From NCBI GenBank assembly GCA_008690995.1, contig VRMN01000012.1:124001-188000 (forward strand): a stretch of DNA of 64,000 bases. The letters run 5' to 3'. The position numbers and the translations under genes were made by a program. Below the pieces are notes generated by a model. That model had not been told where the DNA came from. It was given only the letters and a program-made list of their open reading frames with translations, and did no database searches. Below, piece by piece: positions 32,401 through 42,165 of the stretch. Numbering within the stretch: position 1 is the stretch's first letter; each line of letters starts with the position of its first letter. Source of the stretch: Porphyridium purpureum (taxonomy: Eukaryota > Rhodophyta > Bangiophyceae > Porphyridiales > Porphyridiaceae).

Positions 32401-33949
32401 CTTGGCTTGATGCGGCCTGACACTGGTCGATATTATTTCTAAACGTGCGAGAGACCGAGGCCTACGACGAAGCAAGTCAGAATGAGTTGCAATAGCTCTA
32501 GAACCGCGCGATCATAAAAACGGTACTAACGAACAAGGCTCCAGTGGGCAGTATCGTACTGCACACCACGTGGGTGCTTACATCTAGGGAGGCACTGGGT
32601 GGCAAAGTCGTGCGGAAAGCAAGATTGACCAAGTCAAGCCATTTCGACCGCGAAAAGCACATGCAAGTCCCGGAAGCGCCAACCTTGCAGGCTATGTCCC
32701 TGATTCATTTGCTGGCTCATGCGGAAGCCTCTGACTTAGACATAAGGACAATGGACGCTGTGCAGGTTTTCTCGCCAACTACATTTCCGCTGGACCGACA
32801 AGTTTAATCCGTGTCCCCGGGGTAGAAACCAGAGACAAAACAGCGCCTATGGAAACTGCTGAAGCCAATGTAGGGACATGCAGGCGCGCCAAAGTATTAA
32901 AGTGCGCCTCTAACCACTACCATCAAGGACATCGCGGCAGTGTCTTCAACTGATGCGTGCCTCTTCCGCTCACAGCACGAGTGGCTGGATGCGATTTATG
33001 ACGATATTATCCGTCCAGGAGACAAGTAATTCGGAGATGAAACAGCCCGACTTAGAGGCAAGTTTGACATGAAAACGTAAAATCCTTTGACCTGCTGCGG
33101 AAGCCTGAAATTTGCAGATATAACTATACAGAAAAAGGACAGATCCTTGCGGTAGACCAAGCTACATTTACCACTCAGGTACTGTGCTCCGAGCCACCGG
33201 AAACCTTCGTAGAATTGTGGACTTTTCGAGGCAAAGTCCTGTGGTTCTCGACCCGGACAAAGCCGGACTAGAGTTTGCGGTAGCCATGTCTAAGCAACTT
33301 ACAGACACCTCATTTTCCTCCGAGCTCGGAAAGCAATTTCATGGAAGCTTTCGCGACACAACGAACGCGTGAGATGGGGCATTACAAATCTTTCAGCTTG
33401 GCAAGCGAAAGAGGTCCGTGATGTTTGCGGACGCCCGCTTACCAGAAAATCTATACTTTTCCAGTCAGGTAGCCTTCGTGACAGTCATGCAGGACAACGC
33501 TGCAAAAGTGATTCCTATTGCATAGGCATCGAAAGAGACGCGCAGGATCACCTGATTGTTGCTGGCAGCCGAGCTAATGGCGCTTGTGGAAGGACTCGTC
33601 TACGCGCTTTCTTTCAATAGATCATTTGGATGATGAAGATGCACGTGCCGTTGCACTTCAGCACGCACAGCAAGTCCACACGCGACGCAATGTTGATGAA
33701 CAAACTGCCTGCAGAGAAAAGGCTTCCAATACATTTGTCTGTGCTACGTGAAGCCTTCCTTTCCGGAGAGATTGATAATGTCCTTTCGACAGTTAACGAA
33801 GCAAATCTCGTGGACGGATTAGCTACGCCCACAGCAAACAAGGCGCTTCGCCACTTCTTGCAGACACGCATCCTGGATATGACACTGGAGTGGCAAATCG
33901 CAGCGAACGAAAGAGAGAAAAGAGAAGAAGAGCGAGTGAAATAAGTGAA

Positions 33950-34333
33950 ATAAGTTTTGAATGTTGCATGGTTTCGGCAAAATGGCGCGTATCAGATTTT
34001 TGGAGATGGTCTTCATTGCTGGCAAGGCCGGTCTTTGCGACAAGGTGCGACCCTTCAATATTTGAGGTGTTGTCTTTCATGCTCTTGACGCACTTTTTGA
34101 GATAGGGGGCTTGAACGAGCCGAGGAATGCATATATAAGCAACCATCTGCCAACTTCTCGGAGGTTTTCAATCCAAAATAAAACTTACGGAAGATTGAAC
34201 GAAGGAAAGTTTTCTACTGGTGCCTTACGTCTAGAGTCTACCTAGCAGTACACACGAGCTGAGGTCCTCCCCGCGTAAGCGGTCAGGCTCAGCTCTTTCA
34301 TCCGTTGTGAGAGAGACAACAGAACCGAATTCT
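33950..34333 (+). repeat. Right LTR of relic 1 (diverged)
   Basis: This is the partner of 29,070-29,456. It keeps a TATATAA box (34,130-34,136) and TCCAATCC-type and GTCAGGCTCAGCTC blocks. The divergence between partners shows the element is old. Confidence 0.7.
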
Positions 34334-34335
34334 GC

Positions 34336-35416
34336 AATACGAGCTAGCAAACCCTATGCTTAATGGTTTGGGGTTATTGCTGGAGGATGCTTTGGAGTCG
34401 CGGGTGAGTCCACACCAGGCTGTGTTCTCGACTGTTTCAAAGAAGCGCTTCGGGTCTCAAGTCACCGTCATGGAGCCTTGTCGCTGTCAAGCTATTGCTT
34501 ATTCTAACAAACCCTTTTTCGTCTTCTTCTCCCTTCCTGCGGAGGACTGTGGCCCTCATATGTGACTCCACGTTTATGGTCTTCTTCTGGACATACTTTC
34601 ACGCTAGCAGCGGTGATTGCAGACCGCGTGTTCACAATGTCGGATTTACGACGCACAATCAAGAGCGCGCTGAATAGGCGTCCTTAAATGCAGACAACCC
34701 GATTTGTCGTATAGTCCGTGAGCATTTTCCCGCTCCAATTTTCTTCTGCACAATACCAAACCAGCGGGCAAGCGGACAACAGAACTTTTTTCCTGCGATT
34801 GTGCTTGTCCACGTTCCTTTGCTCCGTTATGTCACGTACTTTTACATGCGCTCGGCACCGCATCACTCATGTCTGTGTGCTTACGCTTCGTGCGTCCATC
34901 ACGCGGCACACACTTTTCTACCGCACACCTCGCGTTCACACGCACCCTTTATCTAGTTGCTTTGTTACGCTGCCGACTTCCAATGTACTTCAGCAGTCTT
35001 GTCTCAAGTGTATAATGGTGTATCTCTAATACACAGCCAAGATTCTAACACTCGTGCTACTAGTGATTGATACGGAGTGCACCGTAAGTTCTGGTAGGGT
35101 GGCAATTGCGCTGCGATATAATGTACGGGAGCGACCAGCATCGTGTGCAGTGGGTTTAGAAAAATTGTTTTATATATTGAGAGTACCGGAGCGCGGCGTT
35201 GTAGGCGGGAATTTGTTCGACATTGGGCAAGGTTTGAGGGAGTGTTAGTCTTTTACATCTTGAGGGTAAAAGTGCAAGTTTTACTTTCATACTTAACAAC
35301 TTCATCGGGGAGAGGTTTCTTAATTCGCGCAACTTCTGTTGAAGCGTGCAAAAGTTGAAGCGAAAACACGGTTCACCGTAAACGTGAAGGCTATGGAATG
35401 TTCTTTTATAAAGCAA
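34336..35416. other. Region between retroelement relics
   Basis: A+T-rich sequence with only short ORFs. No feature is recognised; it probably includes flanks or terminal repeats of neighbouring relics. Confidence 0.4.
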
Positions 35417-35853
35417 TTATCCCTCAAGAAAGATGCATTCTTCGAAGTGATTTGAAAGGCGCCCTTCGGTCAACGTTCTCGTCCCAAATTCACATGATGC
35501 TTGATAGTTTGTCCTAGAGTTGGCAATGTTCTTTGCTCCTGCAATGCGCACCTCGTCCGAAATAGTCAAATCGTTATATCCTTCCGGAAGAAGCATGAGA
35601 CGCACCATCATTCACTTTTCAGTTAACGATGTATTATGCGTCAGCGTATCGAAGATTTGTTTGCTGCCTTTATACAGCATAATTCTTGCTTGCGGGTTAG
35701 ACGCTTGCAATTCTTTTTGGATTGCTTCTGCAAAGTCGTACGCGTTGCATAGAGCAAGTAATTCGGTACTGAGAATTGACACAATCATCCGCTTAGCTTT
35801 GTTCGATGTGCCGTTAATGAAGTGCTCTCGACTCGAATCTTCTCCGAGAAGTA

Positions 35854-37404
35854 CAGTCCTGGCCAATTTAATTGTCCCACGGGATTATATGAAGTGTTTT
35901 TTGAATAACTCGACTTTTCGACTAGGTTGTCGTCTGTTTTGATGGCACGAAAAGAATCAGCGGCACGGAAAATGGGTAGGGGCGTCCAAAGTTATCGTAG
36001 AACAAAACGACAGGTGTGAGAAGTGCCGAAAAAGAGAAAAATAATAAAACAGGTTGATGAGGACAAACACGCTCATGAGAAGAGATTTAACTGTAGTAAC
36101 GAAACTAGTACTTGGTTTGACGGCCACCGGCGTCGATGCAAGCTTGCAGGCGACGGGGCATGCTCTCGAAAAGTGCCTCAACATACTTTGGCGCTTCCGT
36201 TCGCCAGCAGTCATAGATAACTGGAAGCATGTCATCGAGGCGCATAAACTGGCGTCCTTGCCAATGCACACGGCGAGAAACGATCGCCCACAGATTCTCA
36301 ACTGGATTCAAGTCCGGCAACCGCGCTGGCCAATCAAGTAGTGCGATTCCGACCGTGTCAAACAGCTCGCGCGTGCTCAGCGCTGCATGTCCGGGCGCAT
36401 TATCTTGCTGAAATATGAATGGACAATCCGGCTGATCAAGACGCCAGGGCAGTTCCAGTGCCCAGGGCATCATGACGTTCAGCATAACCTGCCGATATCG
36501 CTCGGCATTCAGCGAGCCTTGAACACGATGCAACGTACTCAGTCCGTGCCACGACATGGCACCCCAAAACATCGCGGATCCTCCGCCACTGTGGCGACGC
36601 ATGGTTGGCGCGGGCTCAGGGCCTCGCGTGCGCTGATAAGTCTTGTTGTACCCGTGCGGCCCGTCCAGCCGAAAGATCTTTTCATCCGAGAAGATGACAT
36701 TCTTCCAAAACGATAGCGGCTTGTGGACGTATTCTCGAGCAAATGCAAGCCGCTTGACTCGGTTCTTTTCCGAAATGAAGAACTTTCGCCTCTGTGCGAT
36801 AATACGAATCTCTGGTGATCTCTGCAGGATACGACGAACAGTTCTCGCACTGCACGCAAGCTGCAGCTCCGTCACTGCCTGTGCAGACGTCAACCTATCC
36901 GTAATGACGTGCCGAATCAGGCGACGCTCCAATTTCGGCGATATTGTCCGCGCCGGTCCGGGCTTCTTGAAAGCCCTTTTCTTGCCTCGGTTCTTCAGAA
37001 ATCGCTCCACAGTCTTGTAGGATGGTCCGGTCTTGTCTGGTCGCGGACGAGGACGTGCTGCAATGGCCCGCGGCGTCAGAAAGAGCCGGTGCAGAGCGTC
37101 AATCTGGCCTTTCTCAAAGTCGGAGAGCCGTGGTGCCATATTTCCGATGCTTGCGGTTGCTGGATTTGGTCACGATCTTATGCCCGAGTGCAGTAAATGT
37201 GTTAGTCTTCTTTCACAAGTCTTGAACCCCTTCATGGCCACATGAGGTCCCGCAAAAGCGCGCGCTTACCTCTGACCTGAGCAACAAAAATATGTTTAAA
37301 AAAGGTACAAACATTGATCTTATATGGAAAACGCTCGTTTTTATAATAAAACTGGAGTTCAGACGTTGAAATTGCACCTGGGACAACCATCTTGGCCAGG
37401 AGTG
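35854..37404 (-). mobile_element. Tc1-type transposon B, apparently whole, nested in relic 2
   Basis: 1,551 bases with imperfect inverted repeats of about 26 bases (left CAGTCCTGGCCAATTTAATT, right CACTCCTGGCCAAGATGGTT on the complement, both continuing GTCCCA; about five mismatches). TA flanks both ends (35,852-35,853 and 37,405-37,406). It carries one intact minus-strand transposase ORF. The first 13 or so bases of the ends are nearly shared with element A, so the two belong to the same subfamily. Confidence 0.94.
36105..37139 (-). CDS. Tc1-type DD34E transposase (element B)
   Basis: 344 residues with no break. Layout as in transposase A: helix-turn-helix (KGQIDALHRLFLTPRAIAA), a GRPR-like basic linker (KKPGPARTI), a second HTH (LTSAQAVTELQLACSARTVRRIL), then catalytic FSDEK, FQQDNAPGH and LPDLNPVENLWA with 34 residues between the second Asp and the Glu. 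The end MPRRLQACIDAGGRQTKY matches A. Overall the two proteins are clearly homologous but well diverged, so A and B are not recent copies of each other. Activity cannot be judged from sequence, but no catalytic residue is missing. Confidence 0.96.
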   Translation of the reverse strand: MAPRLSDFEKGQIDALHRLFLTPRAIAARPRPRPDKTGPSYKTVERFLKNRGKKRAFKKPGPARTISPKLERRLIRHVITDRLTSAQAVTELQLACSARTVRRILQRSPEIRIIAQRRKFFISEKNRVKRLAFAREYVHKPLSFWKNVIFSDEKIFRLDGPHGYNKTYQRTRGPEPAPTMRRHSGGGSAMFWGAMSWHGLSTLHRVQGSLNAERYRQVMLNVMMPWALELPWRLDQPDCPFIFQQDNAPGHAALSTRELFDTVGIALLDWPARLPDLNPVENLWAIVSRRVHWQGRQFMRLDDMLPVIYDCWRTEAPKYVEALFESMPRRLQACIDAGGRQTKY

Positions 37405-38479
37405 TACTTCAAATCCACGTTTTGGTCCACCGTCTAGGCGAATACCGTATGAAGCATCGGCATAGACATGAAGAAGAAGCTTTGTAGTGCAGAACATGGA
37501 CTTGTCAAAAGGCCTTGGTGCCACATGGAACTGTCTCGAAAGAGCTCGCATTTGGGTTATATATTCGGTTTTATTCGTTTGCTCTGTGGCTTGTGAGAGC
37601 CAGCTTTCGCTTCCAAGTCAATCACGACGAGTGCCATTCGTCATGAAAACTATTTTAGCGCGAATGGACCGAATCGTCTTGAATTCTCTGTCATTGTGGC
37701 ATGAAAGATCCACATTCGCTTTGATGCACGCATAATGGCTCCATTGTATCTCCTCGCTGGCCTGTGATACTCCAAAAGCCTTTGACTTGAATTGGGGTTG
37801 GAAACAGGCTGTTTTTCTCATAATGTGCGCTGACTCGATCCGAATTCTTTCTTGAGTACCTATCAAGCGTAATGGTACTTGATCCAAGCTTCCGCTATTC
37901 ACGCGAGCGCTACAAAGAAAGATACTTTCAAGATCCGCAATAACACTGGACACGAGTTGCTTTTATCTTCTTGACTGTGTCACGTGCTAATTCTCTGGTA
38001 ATGGAGGGCAACGCCTTGGACGCGTCAGCATCGGTCGCCCCACACAATTCTTGCGCGTTGATCACTTGATCTTTCCACAAAGGGAAAGCGACATCTCCCT
38101 CCAACTCGCCAAGTTCCTTGCCTTTGAGCATCTTTACGATTTCAACGCGAGCCTTTTGTTCTGTTCTTGCTGCGTCTAACATGGGTTGTTGCATGGAGGA
38201 CGACGGAGCGTTGGAACGCAGCGGGACAGAGGGCACTGCTGCATGGTTACCATCATGAATTCGAGCCTGATCTTGCGAGGCGGCAGCATGCGCAGCTGGC
38301 CCGGCGTCCGTCAAAAGATCTTGAAGTGCGACGTAATAGGTAATTTCGCACCCACTGCGCACCGTGACCCCATTGCTGGTAATTCATGGATTAGAATGTT
38401 GCGTCCCCAGAGATGCCCTGCATGTACACCTAAAGGCACAGTGCCTTAAAATAATTTAAAATTTTGAAGTACAGCGGCT

Positions 38480-39344
38480 TTTCGCCCACGTGGTTTTTTA
38501 CCCTGTACGTCTAGTTTGTGCATCGTTGTCTTTCGCCCTCAGGAGCCGGAGTCGCGTCCGAGGGGAGCTGGAGCCGCCTGGCGGCCGGCCGGCACCCATT
38601 GAGCCGCTTGCTGACGTGGCGTGCTGTGGCTTCGTTCTGTGGAACGAACGGAGGAAAGCCGGGCTTTTGGAGAAACCATTTCTCTATCCCGTGTAGAGGA
38701 CAGCAAAGACGGCGGGGTATATAATATGCGCGGGCCTTTGCGGTCCCCCGGATTTCTTGAGAGCGGAAGAAGTAGAGGCAAGGGAGTAGGACACAGAGAA
38801 TAAAGGAAGAGTTGTTCTTTGGTGTCGGGTGCCTGGGCGTGGTCGTTAGAAAGCGTGGGACCTTTTGCTGAGCCTGTTTAGCAAAGCCAGCATTACATCG
38901 TGCCTGAGGAGGTATCGGTGCCCTAAGAGCACTGAAGGCAGACGGCGGCTTTGTCCATTCAGACACCCTGCCCCTGTCAAGACCGGTGCTGCCTGTGCCG
39001 ACGCGAAAGGCAATAGTAAAGGCCTTGTGCGTTGGAATTTCCACGCCCCGGGTATTCGTCGTCTGTGGTGTGTACGTCGTGTGGTCGTGGTCTCGGTGCT
39101 GTGTGGGTCGTGTTGGTTTTCGGTCATCTGGGAAGAGTTGTGTCATCCGGGTTCGTGCGCTTGTCATCATCAAGCGTGCGAGAACTTAAAGGACTACCTT
39201 TACTTTACTTGAGAATTGCCGGACCCTTGTATTAAATGGTCGTCCGAGTTACTTGGAAATTCCGTTGTTACAGAGTATGAAAGCTCGCCCGCCTCGCGCT
39301 GGGTGAGCTGTTCAGAGTGATAAAAGGTCAGGGGTTCGTGAAGA
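38480..39344 (+). other. TATA-bearing LTR-like region
   Basis: It contains TATATAAT at 38,718 followed 75 bases later by AATAAA at 38,799, the close promoter/poly(A) spacing seen in LTRs. It lies just upstream of relic 3 on the same strand. No matching second copy and no target duplication were found, so the LTR assignment is tentative. Confidence 0.3.
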
Positions 39345-42165
39345 TTGTTTTGTCTTTTGGATGGCAGCTCGAAGCGAAGCTCGCTGTCGGCTCCCCTTAC
39401 ACGTCAGAGGGTGCTTTCATTTTTCTTTGAGACGGTGTGGATTTATCGCCACGGAGCATTTACACAAGTGCTCGCGGATGGTAAGTTTGAAGATGACGCC
39501 ACTTGGACCCAAATCCTGAAGGCGCAGGGGATTACGCCATTACGTCTTCCTCCACGCCACTGTACGAAGAATGGTGGATTGGAGAGAAAGAACAGGGAAT
39601 TTCGGAAGCATTTCGAGCGGCTCGCGGACAAGCAGGACACGGACTATGCGCATATGGCTGAGATCGCTACTCTTGCTCGTGACCTAGCAAATTGCCAAAG
39701 TGGCTCCCGCTTGGCTTCATTATTCGAGCCCGTGCGCGAGTATGCCCCGCATATTCCAGGCGGGGTAAGGTTGCCGGATGACACCCGTCAAGCTGACAAG
39801 AAAAGGCGAGCGCATCAGAAAATCCTCCAGATCAAACCTGCCAAAGCGCCCCATTTTTAAACGGATTACAAGATTGGAGAAAAGTCTTTTTCGCACATCA
39901 AGGATGGCTACACCAGGCGCTGGCAAGAAGCACAAGTAAAAGACAACTCAGCGGGTGGTGTCTAAATTGGAAAAGGACGCCACAAGCGTTGCGCTGCTTT
40001 CGAGGATCTCCTACCTCAGCTAGCGTTGGCAGAAGATATTGCCGTATCTGAGTAACTGCTAGGTCAATATGCACATCTAGAATATGATAGTCCTGAATGT
40101 ATACCATCAGCAGAATTTGATTTGATTCTATCTGGAGAACCGGTCGACAGCAAGCAGCGCAAGTCGGGAGCGCAATTGCAAGACGAAGCGGCAGATGAAC
40201 CCCCGGTAGAGCAGGTACTCGGAGCCTCACAACAATCAGATGCCGTCGCCTCTGAGACAAAGGCTATATCGGATTCTTCGACGGAAGACTTTTCTCGTGA
40301 CGTACCCATAGTTGCGAAACCAGACAAGGTGCAGCTTGCAAGTGGAGCAGAGATCTCGGAGTCTCCGTAGCGTGAGACCAAGACGTTAAAGTTTGAGCGA
40401 AAAGAAGATGAATGCGCGACTGATATCCATCAAGTTGGGAAAATTTTGGGACCGCGAAAAGGAGTACATGATGACAGTATCGTACAGACAGAAGTGAAAC
40501 GCTTACAGTTTAATCGTAAGCGGTGGCCCACATCGCCAGTTAGAGTATCCTCGCGCGTGAAGCGTCACACATAACGTTTCAACGAGAGCTACCCAGGTGA
40601 TTCTAAAGCAGCAGATCCTGTGAGGCAGGTAAGAAATATTTTCGGTTTCGTTCCAATCTTTTGTCACAAGGCAATGAATTGCGCGCTACCCACTGTTGTG
40701 GCTGCACAAGCGCTTCGGGTTGAAACGAAGGATTGGAAAGACGTTTATGAGTACGTCGATGTAGAAGATTTTCCGCGCCAATTAAATGCGATCGGCGCAA
40801 ACGTCATTTTTATGTGAAGCCTATCCAGGATGGCAAGCCCCAATCAGCTAAAGGCTCGGCTCGTGTTACGCGGTCATCGTGATCAAGAGAAGAATACAAT
40901 TCGTGGGGATGCGCCAGCGCCAAGCAGCACCGCACAGAGGATTGTGGGATCCATTGCCGCGGCAACGAGATCGTCGTTCTTCAATGTTGATGTGGGGGGA
41001 GCGTACCTAAAAAGCGGACCATCGCAAAGGTCAATCTTTGTTCGAGTCCCAGCGTTCATAGAAGCCAGGAAGCGTGTGCCGTGGCGCCTTGTAAAATTCC
41101 CCGACGGACTGACAGACGCAGGTCGCCAGAGGTGTGCTGCGGGCGATACCCAGCTCAAGGATATGTGCTTGCTCCAATCTCTGTACTATCCGCAAATCTT
41201 TTCGAACAAAGGCAAAATCCTGATGTTTGCAAAGTACGTAGACGATTTATTTGACGCTGGTGAATCCAATGCCATATTTTAGTTTCTTACGATGTTCGAA
41301 ACAAAGTTCAAGTTTGGCGCGAAGCAAGTCCCACCAGAGATCATGAGATTTGTTGGCTGGAATGTGTCCTGAGGCGAACGAAGAGAACATCCTCTTGCGC
41401 TTAGCCAAAAAGAGTACGCTGCAAGAGGGCAACTGCTAGATGTAGACAAGAACAAATCGAGTGTCACTAGAGCAGATAAGCAGCATTCTCTTCGTCTGTG
41501 CGGGCAGATAAAGTGGCTGAGTCATAGAACCTTCCCAAGTGCCGCTTTTGCAGTTTCGTTTTTATTGCAACGGATATCTACGTTGCAAGTTCAAGATCTC
41601 TGCACGGCCAACGTGGTGCTGAAAGAGTGCATGAAATTGAAGAAAACAGTTGCTTACAAGGCTACAGAAGAAGGCTCGAACGACAGCCTGAGGAAGAAAT
41701 AGCGTATTCAGTTCTTTACTGATACCGGGTTTCCACATGGTAGGGAAACACCGTTCGCTCAGCTTAGTATCGTGGTAGGACGTTGATGTGGATCGCTTTC
41801 TCACCTCATTCATTGGGAGTCACGACGAGTGCGCAAAGTTCTGTAGTCATCACCGCACGCGGAGCTGGTTGCTATTTCGCAGGGCTATGCCACCGGAAAG
41901 CTAGCACAAGCCTTCCTTCTTGAGTTTGCCGGAGTAAGTGTCCCATTGAACGGGTTTACTGATGCCGAAGGTATACAATCAAACTTAACTACGAGCAGCA
42001 GTGACATTGAAACGATCATGAGTAGAGACGATGCTCTGGTATGGCACGAAATGGAAGTTGAGAAACTCGCGTATTTGTCTTGGAACCCAGGAAGCCAGAA
42101 CCAAGCAGCCTGCTTGACGAAGCGTGTCACCAGAAACGCCTTCTCAATCTTGAGTTGTTAGATGG
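39345..42165 (+). mobile_element. Decayed copia-type LTR retroelement, relic 3
   Basis: Parts appear in copia order: integrase core and C-terminal region (about 39,420-40,000), a low-complexity linker (about 40,070-40,370), reverse transcriptase (about 40,620-41,280, with ARLVLRGHRDQ, the FFNVDVGGAYL region and the catalytic YVDDL) and RNase H-like remains to about 42,160. The element is broken in several places. The reverse transcriptase is better kept than in relics 1 and 2, so it is probably younger, but still a fossil. The LTRs are not defined. Confidence 0.75.

Larger units (their letters stand above)
29070..34335 (+). mobile_element. Decayed copia-type LTR retroelement, relic 1
   Basis: Two diverged LTRs (about 29,070-29,456 and 33,950-34,333) flank about 4.5 kb of internal sequence with recognisable parts in copia order: a gag-like stretch near 30,000-30,500, an aspartic-protease-like stretch near 30,920-31,440, integrase C-terminal-like sequence near 31,990-32,310 and faint polymerase-side remains beyond. 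It is heavily broken, with many interruptions throughout. The two LTRs are so different from each other that the insertion must be old. Ends are approximate. Confidence 0.7.
35417..38365 (-). mobile_element. Decayed copia-type LTR retroelement, relic 2, interrupted by Tc1 element B
   Basis: Minus-strand sequence on both sides of Tc1 element B resembles the RNase H part of copia polyproteins, and an upstream minus-strand stretch (about 37,930-38,365) is open but not assignable. The relic is fragmentary, with many breaks, and no LTR pair was found. The Tc1 element lies inside the RNase H part, so it arrived after the retroelement. Age: old. The boundaries are rough. Confidence 0.55.
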
